A DNA stretch of 64,000 bases from Rhodobacteraceae bacterium F11138 (GTDB lineage Bacteria > Pseudomonadota > Alphaproteobacteria > Rhodobacterales > Rhodobacteraceae). The notes beneath the pieces are model-generated. The model worked only from the letters and a program-made list of their open reading frames with translations, ran no database searches and was not told the origin of the DNA. Shown here in pieces: positions 56,395-64,000 of this stretch (the first letter of the stretch is position 1; each line of letters opens with the position of its first letter). The DNA lies in contig JAEKDP010000002.1 in assembly GCA_016521575.1 (NCBI GenBank), forward strand, positions 62,001 to 126,000. Direction: 5' to 3'. The position numbers and the translations under genes were made by a program.

Positions 56395-57675
56395 ATGCTG
56401 CGCCATGCTGCGATCCTGCTTCTGACCCTCTGCCCGGCGCAGGCGAAGGTACAGGAATTCTTTACCCTCAAAGGCCACGGCGGGCCGATCATGGGGATCG
56501 CGACCGCTGCGGACGGGCGGATCGCCACCGCAAGCTTTGACAATGCGGTGGGGCTGTGGGACGGGCGCAGTCCTCAATGGTTGGATGGCCATGAGGCGGC
56601 GGTCAACACGGTCCTGTTTTCCGAGGGCATCCTGTACTCTGCAGGCGATGACTTTTCCGTTCGGCGCTGGCCCGAAGGCACCCCCCTGGGGCGGCACAAG
56701 GGCAAGGTGGTCGATCTCTGTGCGGTGCCTGGCGGCATCGCCACAGCCAGTTGGGATGGCAGCATCGGGATATGGCCGCGCACCGGCGGGACCGCGCGCA
56801 TGTTGACGGGCCATGCCGCCGGGGTCAATGCGGTGGTTTATTCGCGGACCCGCGACCGGTTGTATTCGGCCGGTGCTGACGGAACGATCCGCGTCTGGGA
56901 TCTGACCAGCGGCACGCAGGAACGGCAGTTGTTGCGGCACGGGTTCGGCATCAACGAGCTGATCCTGGATCCGCAGGAACACTGGCTGGCCTACGGCGCG
57001 GTCGATGGCGGAACCCGGATCATCGAGCTGGAGACCGGCGACACCCTGGCCGATCTGACGCTTGAGCGCCGCCCGGTCCTGGCGCTGGCGCTTTCCCCGC
57101 TTGGCGATCAGTTGGCGGTGGGCGACGGCGAGGGCTACATCATGATCGTGGACACGCAAGACTGGCGCATCACCCACGATTTCCGCGCCACACTAAAGGG
57201 GCCGATCTGGGCGCTGGCTTTTTCGGGCGATGGTCAAAATATCCATGCCGGTGGTCTGGACGACACGCTGTACAGCTGGCCGGTGGCCACGCTGGATCGT
57301 CACGGTCAAATGAACGTCGGCGACCGCAGTTTTCTGCGTGACCCCATGAGCATGAGCAATGGCGAACGTCAGTTCGCGCGCAAATGTTCCATCTGCCACA
57401 GTCTGGATCCCGGCAGCGCGCGGAGGGCCGGGCCAACCCTGTACCAGGTCTTTGGGCGCAGCGCAGGGGCGGTGGCGGATTATCAATACTCGGAAACTTT
57501 GGCGGAATCGGACATCATTTGGACCGAAGACAGCATAAACGCGCTTTTCGATCTGGGTCCGGATCACTACATTCCCGGCAGCAAGATGCCAATGCAACGC
57601 ATCACCGACCCCAAGGACCGCGACGACCTGATCGCATATTTGCGCCAGGCCACCAGCAAGGAGCCAAGTGAATGA
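56395..57675 (+). CDS. Exported WD40 propeller-cytochrome c fusion protein
   Basis: A 426-residue protein with a signal peptide (LRHAAILLLTLCPAQA). Seven WD-type repeats follow (about 24-300), each near 35-40 residues with endings such as VGLWD, IRVWDL and LYSWPV, enough for a full seven-bladed propeller. The C-terminal heme site is CSICH at 331-335, with PGSKMPM as a fitting distal methionine. It begins 4 bp after fdhC, so it belongs to the operon. It could be a periplasmic electron acceptor or scaffold for Fdh. Confidence 0.92.
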   Translation: MLRHAAILLLTLCPAQAKVQEFFTLKGHGGPIMGIATAADGRIATASFDNAVGLWDGRSPQWLDGHEAAVNTVLFSEGILYSAGDDFSVRRWPEGTPLGRHKGKVVDLCAVPGGIATASWDGSIGIWPRTGGTARMLTGHAAGVNAVVYSRTRDRLYSAGADGTIRVWDLTSGTQERQLLRHGFGINELILDPQEHWLAYGAVDGGTRIIELETGDTLADLTLERRPVLALALSPLGDQLAVGDGEGYIMIVDTQDWRITHDFRATLKGPIWALAFSGDGQNIHAGGLDDTLYSWPVATLDRHGQMNVGDRSFLRDPMSMSNGERQFARKCSICHSLDPGSARRAGPTLYQVFGRSAGAVADYQYSETLAESDIIWTEDSINALFDLGPDHYIPGSKMPMQRITDPKDRDDLIAYLRQATSKEPSE

Positions 57676-57803
57676 AAGCCATGTTTACCGCATTCGCCGC
57701 CATGATCCTGATCGCCGTCACGGCGTGGTTCGGTCTGGAACAGGCGGGCTTTTCCGCGGCTGACATGGGCAGCGGCGCAGCGGTGCGTCTGGATCACGAA
57801 TGA
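57672..57803 (+). CDS. 43-residue single-helix membrane protein
   Basis: MKAMFTAFAAMILIAVTAWF begins a 43-residue frame with one hydrophobic helix and a short C-terminal tail ending RLDHE. It overlaps the cytochrome stop by ATGA at 57672 and the regulator start by ATGA at 57800, so it is sandwiched between two coupled frames. No other feature explains this stretch. Small subunits of this kind can stabilise membrane complexes; a link to FdhC is a guess. Confidence 0.72.
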   Translation: MKAMFTAFAAMILIAVTAWFGLEQAGFSAADMGSGAAVRLDHE

Positions 57804-58672
57804 ACGACTACCTCACCACCCGGGAACTGGCCGATCTGCTGCGCATTGGTGAACGCAAGATCTATGATCTGGTAGCCAGCGATCAGGTTCCCTGTGTCCG
57901 CTCGGTGGGAAAACTGCTGTTCCCCCGCACCGAAATCACCGCGTGGCTGGCCGCGTCGCGCACCGGCCCACAGGTGGCACAACCGCCCCTGCCCCCAATT
58001 CTGGCCGGCAGCCATGATCCGCTTCTGGATTGGGCACTGCGGGAAAGCGGGTCCGGATTGGCCAGTTTCTATGACGGGTCTTATGACGGGCTGTCACGCC
58101 TGGCCGCACGGTCTGCCCAGGCGGCCGGCCTGCACATTCGGGAAGAAGACGGCTGGAACCGGACCGCCCTGCGCAATGAGATGGCCGAGGCCCCGGTTGT
58201 TCTGATCGAAATCGCCCGCCGTCAGCGCGGATTGCTGCTGGCTCCGGGGGTAACGGGAATTGACAGCTTTGCCGATCTGGCAGGGCGGCGCGTGATACTG
58301 CGACAGAACAGTGCCGCCAGCCAGCGCGAGTTCGACACACAACTGGCCGCCGTCGGGCTGAGCCATGACGACATCCAGACGCTGCCGCATCCTGCGCGGA
58401 CCGAAGAGGAACTTGCGATTGCCCTGCATGACGGCAAAGCCGAGGCGGGTTTCGGATTGGGCGCACTGAGCGGGCTATACGGTCTGAGCTTCGTACCGCT
58501 TGGCGACGAACGCTTTGATCTCGCGGTTTGGCGGCGGGCCTGGTTCGATGCCCCGATACAGCGCCTGATGAAATTTCTGGCCTCACCCACATGCAAGGCG
58601 CGCGCCGGGGAATTGCCCGGCTACGATCTGAGCGGTCTGGGTACAGTGCACCACAACGGTGCCAGCGACTGA
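57800..58672 (+). CDS. HTH plus periplasmic-binding-type regulator
   Basis: A 290-residue one-component regulator. Residues 4-52 (LTTRELADLLRIGERKIYDL) are an excisionase-type helix-turn-helix. The remaining 220 residues (DGLSRLAARSAQAAGLHIREEDG to SGLYGLSFVPLGDERFDLAVWRR) match the PBP-like domain that is fused to such HTH motifs in proteins annotated as molybdate-binding regulators. Overlap with the micro-ORF makes it the last gene of the fdh operon. It probably senses molybdate, tungstate or a related small ligand and adjusts fdh expression. Confidence 0.88.
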   Translation: MNDYLTTRELADLLRIGERKIYDLVASDQVPCVRSVGKLLFPRTEITAWLAASRTGPQVAQPPLPPILAGSHDPLLDWALRESGSGLASFYDGSYDGLSRLAARSAQAAGLHIREEDGWNRTALRNEMAEAPVVLIEIARRQRGLLLAPGVTGIDSFADLAGRRVILRQNSAASQREFDTQLAAVGLSHDDIQTLPHPARTEEELAIALHDGKAEAGFGLGALSGLYGLSFVPLGDERFDLAVWRRAWFDAPIQRLMKFLASPTCKARAGELPGYDLSGLGTVHHNGASD

Positions 58673-58810
58673 TCCTTTGCCCGATCCGGCAGGAACGCCC
58701 ATCGCCCATTGATTCCACATATCGTAAAACGGCAAAACACCCCGGCCAAATCACCCGGCAGGAGCCCATGGGGGGATCTGCCAGAGCGGATTGAACCGGG
58801 GCGCAAGATT

Positions 58811-58848
58811 GCCCGATATATCAATGATATATCGGGCAGCCTTTTCCT
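58811..58848. terminator. 12-bp perfect stem between the fdh operon and the RTX gene
   Basis: GCCCGATATATC (58811-58822), AAT and GATATATCGGGC (58826-58837) form a perfect 12-bp stem with CCTTTTCC nearby on the plus strand. It lies 14 bp beyond the stop of the RTX gene and could end both converging transcripts. Confidence 0.6.
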
Positions 58849-58851
58849 TTG

Positions 58852-61377
58852 TTACGCCGGAGCGACCACGTCACAGTAGTAGTCATCGGCGTCCGGGCAT
58901 TTCGGGCTGTAGAGATCGTTTTCCACATCCCAGGAACCGATTGCGGTGTATCCGCCCGAGTCCAGACCATTGGCCGTGGCGTTGATGCCGACACCGCCCG
59001 CCAGATTGGCGTCCTGACCCAGCGAAGTGAACTCGGTCGCCGGGAAATCGAAGTCCACAACGTCCTGCCAGTTGATGTCCTGCAGGATGATCGTGTGACC
59101 ACCGATCTCGATCCGCGTGTCGTTTGCCGCGGTTCCAACACCTTCGTCGCCTTCGCTGACCGTTGCTGCTTCGTCCAGCAACTCGAAGATCTTGGTGCGG
59201 ATCTGAGCCATGGTATCGCCCAGCATACCTTCGGCGCTTTCATCGACATTGACACGGAAACCAAGAACGTCCTGATCTTCGTTGAAGTCGAAATCGGTGA
59301 TGACATCGGTGCCGTCGTCTGACGAGAACGAGAAATCGTCACCGTCATAGGACAGGTTCAGGTTGGAGAAGAAGACATCCTTGCCGTTACCGCCGGTCAG
59401 GGTATCGTCGCCTTCGCCACCGTTGATGAAGTCATCGCCGTTGCCGCCATGGATGGTATCATTGCCGATACCGCCATCGATGCAGTCATCGCCGTTGCCA
59501 CCGGCCATGTTGTCGTCGCCGGTTTCGCCGAACATGATGTCGTTCTGGTTTCCGCCATCCATGTTGTCGTTGCCGATGCCACCGAACATGGTGTCCTCGC
59601 CATTGTCACCGGACATCTGATCGTCGCCGGCCTGGCCGAACATGACGTCGTCTCCGCCGCCACCCGACATATAGTCGGCCGCATCCGCTTCGGCTGCACG
59701 CGACACATCCGGACCATTTTCACAGTCATAGGGTTTTTGCAGTTCAGGCAGTGGCGAATAATCCTCGCAGGAGCCATCCTGATCGACGTCCACCATGTCT
59801 GCATAACCGGTACCGCCGAACATGATGTCGTTGCCGGCGCCGCCGTTGACATAGTCGGTGCCACCGTTACCCTGCAGGATATCGTTGCCACCCTGGCCAT
59901 TGACCGTGTCGGTGTCGTTGCCGCCCTCGACCCAGTCGTGACCACCGCCACCTTTCAGCAGATCGTTGCCGTCATTGCCTTTGATGGTGTCGTGGCCACC
60001 CTGACCGCAAACCGTGTCGTCACCGGTTCCGCCATAGATGGTATCGGCACCCGAGTTACCGCGGATGAAATCGTTGCCCTGATCACCTGTCAGGAAGTCC
60101 GAACCCGCGCCACCGACGATTTCGTCGTCGCCGGTACCACCCGAAATGCAGTCGTCGCCGCCCTGACCGTACAGACGGTCATCGGCGCCTTCGCCAAAGA
60201 TCTGGTCTTTGCCGCCACCGCCATGGATGATGTCACAGCTCTCGTACTCGCTGTCTGCTTCAGGCGGCAGATGCTCGGGACATTCGCCGTCATGCTTGTG
60301 GGACTGCTCGCCGAACGCGATTTCCGGGCACGCCCAGTCTTCGTCGCAATCGTAACCCTCGATACCGGCGATGTTGCCGTTGTCCCCGAAGATGATGTCG
60401 TTGCCGGCTGCGCCGTCGATGATGTCGGCATCGCCGCCACCACGCATCAGATCGCTGCCCTGGTCACCATTCATGGTGTCCTTGCCTTCACCACCGCTCA
60501 TGGTGTCGTTGCCGCGACCGCCGAACATCAGGTCGTCGTCGTTGCCACCAAACATGGTGTCATCGCCGCCCTGGCCGTCCATTTCGTCGTTGCCGTCTTC
60601 ACCGTACATGCAGTCGTCGCCACCCTTGGTGGTGTCGGTGCCGTAGTTCAGGTTCGGACCCAGACCGGTGCGCACGTCGCCGTACATTTCGTCAGCGTCC
60701 GAGCCGCCGCGCATCAGGTCGTCACCCAAACCGCCGGCCATTTTGTCGGCGCCGCTCTGACCATCCATGCGGTCATTGCCGGAACCGCCATACATGAGGT
60801 CATAGCCAGTGCCGCCCCACATGCAGTCGTCGCCGCCTTCGCCGTCCATGCAGTCATTGCCGGCACCGCCGTCCATCCAGTCGTTGCCGTCGCGAGCGCT
60901 GTCGGTATCGATGGTGGCATCGTCGCCCGACATGATGTCGTCGCCGTATCCGCCCCACATGACGTCGGACTCGGAGCCGCCGATCATCTTGTCGTCGCCC
61001 CATTCGCCCCAAATGCAGTCGTCGCCCGACTCGCCGTTCAGGTAGTCGTCGTCGTTGTTGCTGGGCGGCAGCCAGTCATAGTCACCATCATATCCATAGA
61101 TGTAGTCATCGCCGGATCCGCCATAGATGCAGTCTTCGCCATCCAGGCCCCACAGGCTGTCCTGGCCCTCTTCGCCGTTGATATAGTTGTCGTTCTCGTT
61201 GCCGAAGATCGAGTCATTGCCTCTGCCGGCCTCAACGTGATCTGCGTCAAAATCCGATGTCAGAGTTCCGACGTCGTCATCGTCCTTCAGCTGAAGGACG
61301 GCGTCCTTGAGATCCGGAAACGGTTTGTTCGGGTCGCATTCGCCCCAATAGTCATATGGTGTTGGATTACTTGGCAT
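58852..61377 (-). CDS. RTX repeat protein, type I secretion substrate, with many cysteines
   Basis: An 841-residue acidic protein. About 45-640 consist of dozens of GGxGxDxxx-type nonapeptides (GGSGDDYIYG, GGAGNDIIFG) that fold into calcium-bound beta rolls. The C-terminal 200 residues end with a non-repeat region, as expected for an uncleaved type I secretion signal. There is no N-terminal signal peptide. Unusually, 17 cysteines are present, several inside repeats as DDC. GGAGATTG precedes the start. HlyD- and PrsD-type genes lie upstream on the same strand, so they probably export it. Confidence 0.93.
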   Translation of the reverse strand: MPSNPTPYDYWGECDPNKPFPDLKDAVLQLKDDDDVGTLTSDFDADHVEAGRGNDSIFGNENDNYINGEEGQDSLWGLDGEDCIYGGSGDDYIYGYDGDYDWLPPSNNDDDYLNGESGDDCIWGEWGDDKMIGGSESDVMWGGYGDDIMSGDDATIDTDSARDGNDWMDGGAGNDCMDGEGGDDCMWGGTGYDLMYGGSGNDRMDGQSGADKMAGGLGDDLMRGGSDADEMYGDVRTGLGPNLNYGTDTTKGGDDCMYGEDGNDEMDGQGGDDTMFGGNDDDLMFGGRGNDTMSGGEGKDTMNGDQGSDLMRGGGDADIIDGAAGNDIIFGDNGNIAGIEGYDCDEDWACPEIAFGEQSHKHDGECPEHLPPEADSEYESCDIIHGGGGKDQIFGEGADDRLYGQGGDDCISGGTGDDEIVGGAGSDFLTGDQGNDFIRGNSGADTIYGGTGDDTVCGQGGHDTIKGNDGNDLLKGGGGHDWVEGGNDTDTVNGQGGNDILQGNGGTDYVNGGAGNDIMFGGTGYADMVDVDQDGSCEDYSPLPELQKPYDCENGPDVSRAAEADAADYMSGGGGDDVMFGQAGDDQMSGDNGEDTMFGGIGNDNMDGGNQNDIMFGETGDDNMAGGNGDDCIDGGIGNDTIHGGNGDDFINGGEGDDTLTGGNGKDVFFSNLNLSYDGDDFSFSSDDGTDVITDFDFNEDQDVLGFRVNVDESAEGMLGDTMAQIRTKIFELLDEAATVSEGDEGVGTAANDTRIEIGGHTIILQDINWQDVVDFDFPATEFTSLGQDANLAGGVGINATANGLDSGGYTAIGSWDVENDLYSPKCPDADDYYCDVVAPA

Positions 61378-61595
61378 TGTTACAATCTCCGTTTGCGCAG
61401 ATCCACCCCGGCAAACATCAACCGGGCTCTGCTGTTAAAAACGCCGCCGAAACGGCCTCGGTACGCGGGCGAATAACCGCCCATGTCCCGATTAAGCGTT
61501 GAAACCGTCCGCAAAACTGCCCCCATTCAGGGACAAAGTGACGTTTTTAAAGATTTTTGAGGTAAATTTTGTGCGTCGCGCATGCGCAAACGAAA

Positions 61596-61628
61596 ATCGC
61601 GGAGCACACCCTGGGCGCGCTCCGCGAT
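61596..61628 (-). terminator. Probable terminator after the membrane fusion gene
   Basis: ATCGCGGAGC and GCTCCGCGAT are perfect 10-bp arms (61596-61605 and 61619-61628), 41 bp beyond the stop of the membrane fusion gene on the minus strand, followed there by TTTCG. The remaining gap to the RTX start (61378-61595) holds a 10-bp palindrome GCGCATGCGC at 61578-61587 and is likely to contain the RTX promoter. Confidence 0.7.
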
Positions 61629-61669
61629 ACTTTTAGAATCCGGCAGAAGAATCAGCCCCTTGGCGGAAC

Positions 61670-63046
61670 TCAATCGCCTTCGCGCAACGCCGTTTCCAGG
61701 CCCGCCACGACCGGGCTGAGCAGATAGTTCGCCACCGTCTGCTCGCCGGTCGCGATCATGATTTGCGCAGGCATGCCCGGCAAGACTTCGACATCCGGCA
61801 ACACGGCCAGTTCTTCGTCCGGAATTCGGATATTCACCTTGAAGTACTGCTTCCCGGTGTCTTCATCGGTGAAACTGTCCGCCGACACATGGGTCACCAC
61901 ACCTTCAACGGCGGGCGTGGTGCGGAAGTTGTAGGCGGTCAGGCGCACACGGGCCACATGGCCTTCGGCAACCTGGTCCACGTCTTCCGGGCGCACCCGG
62001 CCTTCGGCAATGAATTCAGCATCATCCGGGACGATCTTGAGAACCGTTTCGCCGTCTTCGATGACCTCGCCGGGCGATGTGAATTGCAGATCGATGATCT
62101 TGCCCGCCTGCGGGGCACGAACCAGACGACGTTCCTTGATGTCGTCATTGGCCACGATCCGCTGGCGCAGTTCGAAAATCTGTTGCTTCACCGCCTGGCG
62201 TTCGTCCGAAATCTGTTTGATCCGGTCGCGACGCACTTGCAGTACCCGCTCTTCGGTCTCGGCCACGCGCTGCCGCACACTGTCGATCTGGCTGGCCAGA
62301 TAGTTGACTTCACCCAGAATGGCGACCTCGGCCTCGCGGCGCGACGTGTAACGGGTTTTGGTGATCAACCCGCGATCGAACAGGGTTTTCAGATCCTTGA
62401 GTTCATCCTGAACGATCTCAAGCCGCTGCGCCAGAGAGGCCCGGCGCGATGCCAGCCCGGCCAGTTGCTCTTCCTGTTCCTCGACCCGTTCACGCAGGAT
62501 CGCGGCCTGCCCGTGCCACATTTCCCCGTTTGAAACAAACAGTTCCTCCTGGGTCTGCACGATTTCGGCAAAGGCCGGTCCGCGATCCATCAGAGATTTC
62601 AGTTCGTCCGAAAGAACCATCTCGTCCAGTCGGCGATACTCGGCCTCCAGACGGGCCTCTTGCGCCAGCAAGCTGACAAGTTGGTTGTACAGGATGCGAT
62701 CCTGCGCCTGGGAAACCGTGTCGGCCAGAACCACCAGAACCTGATCCCGGTCCACATGATCGCCTTCCTGAACCCGGATTTCACGCACCAATCCGCCTTC
62801 CAGATGCTGCACTTCGGGCAGATCGCCTTTGACCTTGAAACTGCCCATCGCGATGACCGCGCTCTGGATCGAGGCCAGCGCGGCCCAAGATCCCAGACCG
62901 CCCCAGAAACCGGCGATCAACAAGGTCAGGATCAGCACCAGCCGCCCGATCCGGGTCGGGGGGTGAACAGCCTTCTTTTCAGCCCCCGGCATCTGATCCG
63001 GCAGCGCGACTTCACCTTTACGGGGTATGGATACAACACGGGTCAT
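61670..63046 (-). CDS. HlyD-family type I secretion membrane fusion protein
   Basis: A 458-residue periplasmic adaptor. One transmembrane helix near 33-58 (LVLILTLLIAGFWGGLGSWA) is followed by a split lipoyl domain (GGLVREIRVQEGDHVDRDQVL and its second half near APQAGKIIDLQFTSPGEVI), with a long coiled coil between (about 120-300). The C-terminal part shows VLPGMPAQIMIATGEQTV. PrsE/HlyD proteins link the inner-membrane ABC transporter to an outer-membrane TolC channel. It overlaps the upstream ABC gene by 4 bp. Confidence 0.95.
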   Translation of the reverse strand: MTRVVSIPRKGEVALPDQMPGAEKKAVHPPTRIGRLVLILTLLIAGFWGGLGSWAALASIQSAVIAMGSFKVKGDLPEVQHLEGGLVREIRVQEGDHVDRDQVLVVLADTVSQAQDRILYNQLVSLLAQEARLEAEYRRLDEMVLSDELKSLMDRGPAFAEIVQTQEELFVSNGEMWHGQAAILRERVEEQEEQLAGLASRRASLAQRLEIVQDELKDLKTLFDRGLITKTRYTSRREAEVAILGEVNYLASQIDSVRQRVAETEERVLQVRRDRIKQISDERQAVKQQIFELRQRIVANDDIKERRLVRAPQAGKIIDLQFTSPGEVIEDGETVLKIVPDDAEFIAEGRVRPEDVDQVAEGHVARVRLTAYNFRTTPAVEGVVTHVSADSFTDEDTGKQYFKVNIRIPDEELAVLPDVEVLPGMPAQIMIATGEQTVANYLLSPVVAGLETALREGD

Positions 63047-64000
63047 CGGGCACCCTCCTCGGCCAGTTGAGCGTCTTCGGGAACTTTACGTTTCAGGACA
63101 AAAACCTTGGACTTATCGTCCTCTTGCGTGACCTTGGCGGCCATAGGCTTAACGTCGCCGCCCAGCACCGCGTTGGACTTGCCAAAGCGCACCAGGCGTC
63201 CACGATCCATCAGCCCGGCGTGGTTCAGCACCTTCAGCACGCTCATGCGGTGGGTGACGACGATCACCACCGCCCCCTGCTGTGACATGGACCGGATCCC
63301 GGCGGCCAGGGCTTCTTCACCCGCGGGATCAAGGTTGGCGTTGGGTTCATCCAGAACCACCAGCTTGGGGTCGCCATAAAATGCGCGCGCCAGGCCGATG
63401 CGCTGGCGTTGTCCCGCGCTCAGAAAGTCTCCGTTCGGGCCAACCCGGGCATTGTAGCCCCCCGGCAGCGCCAGGATCAGTTCATGAACCTGCGCCCGTT
63501 TCGCGGCTTCGACCACCTTGCTGGGCTGGGCCTGGGCGTCCATCAGGGCGATGTTTTCGGCAATGGTGCCGTCAAACAGTTCGACCCGCTGGGGCAGATA
63601 GCCGATATTGCGGCCGATCTGCTCAACCGGCCAGTCGGTCAGGGCGGCATCGTCGATCCGCACATAGCCGCGCGCCAGCGGTTGCAACCCGACAAGGGCA
63701 CGCACCAGCGATGTCTTGCCCGCGCCCGAAGGCCCGATCAGCCCCATCGTATCCCCCGGCTTGAGTTGGAAGCTGACATCCAGCACCAGCGGATCCTGAC
63801 GCGCGGGCGACACGACCGTGGCGCTTTCAACCGACAGATATCCCTCTGGTTCCGGCAGTTCCATCTGCTCGCGTTCGATTTCGGTTTGTGCCAGCAATCC
63901 GTTAAGACGCTGCAATGCCAGACGCACCTGCAACAGGCTGCGCCAACCAGCAATCGATTGCTCGACCGGAGCCGCCGCACGGCCCAGCAGGATCGACGCC
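63043..64000 (-). CDS. Type I secretion ABC transporter, partial
   Basis: The frame is open from the stop at 63043 to the right edge of the window, so the N-terminal membrane part is cut off. The visible part starts ASILLGRAAAPVEQSI, the last membrane portion of PrsD-type exporters, and covers the ATPase domain: Walker A GPSGAGKTS, Q-loop YLPQRVELFDG, signature LSAGQRQRIGLARAF and Walker B LVVLDEPNANLD. The ends of the gene converge on a PrsDE pair that would export the RTX protein. Confidence 0.95.
   Translation of the reverse strand, partial: ASILLGRAAAPVEQSIAGWRSLLQVRLALQRLNGLLAQTEIEREQMELPEPEGYLSVESATVVSPARQDPLVLDVSFQLKPGDTMGLIGPSGAGKTSLVRALVGLQPLARGYVRIDDAALTDWPVEQIGRNIGYLPQRVELFDGTIAENIALMDAQAQPSKVVEAAKRAQVHELILALPGGYNARVGPNGDFLSAGQRQRIGLARAFYGDPKLVVLDEPNANLDPAGEEALAAGIRSMSQQGAVVIVVTHRMSVLKVLNHAGLMDRGRLVRFGKSNAVLGGDVKPMAAKVTQEDDKSKVFVLKRKVPEDAQLAEEGAR

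Noticed and set aside
59363-60920. Repeated DNA that might suggest a CRISPR array or satellite
   Set aside because: The repeats are degenerate codons for RTX nonapeptides within one open frame; there are no identical repeats with unique spacers.
59449-61476. 675-codon open frame on the plus strand across the RTX gene
   Set aside because: The regular repeats of the RTX gene make the opposite strand open and hydrophobic. Low-complexity Val/Ala/His sequence, no signal or ribosome site.

Overview
The window is GC-rich and packed with genes of the kind found in a Rhodobacteraceae (Roseobacter-group) alphaproteobacterium. The evidence is three TRAP transporter systems, an assimilatory sulfate set of DUF2849-CysI-CysH-DUF934-ferredoxin reductase, an acs/DUF4212/SSS acetate operon, a Tat-exported formate dehydrogenase cluster with DUF3305/DUF3306, and an RTX protein beside type I secretion genes. 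I saw no tRNA or rRNA genes, insertion sequences, prophage or CRISPR arrays. The assignment rests on gene content and order, not on a database search.

Layout. 1-3528 (minus): a TAXI-type TRAP system, whose fused permease runs off the left edge. 3841-10219 (minus): dctB, a dctD-like regulator, dctP, dctQ and dctM, a C4-dicarboxylate-type TRAP system with its own two-component system and a tandem operator upstream of dctP. 10254-14939: an Lrp/AsnC regulator divergent from the sulfite/APS reductase operon. 15186-15734: infC, which appears to start at an AUA codon. 15999-18746: aconitase. 18992-28306: a mix of DUF1223, a lipid A acyltransferase, an EamA transporter, CoxG, an acyl-CoA synthetase with an HSL-type hydrolase, an ABC exporter and an unknown protein. 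28400-30959: modABC. 30992-34108 (minus): a third TRAP system. 34591-43937: acs, adk, DUF4212, the SSS symporter, then a cNMP/CBS/DUF294 protein, an unknown membrane protein, a membrane-linked DnaQ-type exonuclease and a flavin reductase.

43964-58672 is the most interesting part, a formate-oxidation island. On the minus strand are DUF6505, a biotin/lipoate-ligase-like protein, the Mrp Fe-S carrier, DUF6494 and a 651-residue polyferredoxin, with a cytochrome c gene on the plus strand between them. Divergent from these on the plus strand are DUF3305, DUF3306, a TorD-type chaperone, a 62-residue Tat protein, FdhA (Cys, not Sec), FdhB, FdhC, a seven-repeat WD40-cytochrome c fusion, a 43-residue membrane micro-ORF coupled to both neighbours, and an HTH plus periplasmic-binding-domain regulator. 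modABC could supply its molybdenum. 58852-64000 (minus) holds a cysteine-containing RTX protein, a membrane fusion protein and the start of a type I secretion ABC transporter that runs off the right edge.

Most plus-strand frames opposite minus-strand genes, and the reverse, are long open antisense frames caused by high GC content. They are not annotated.
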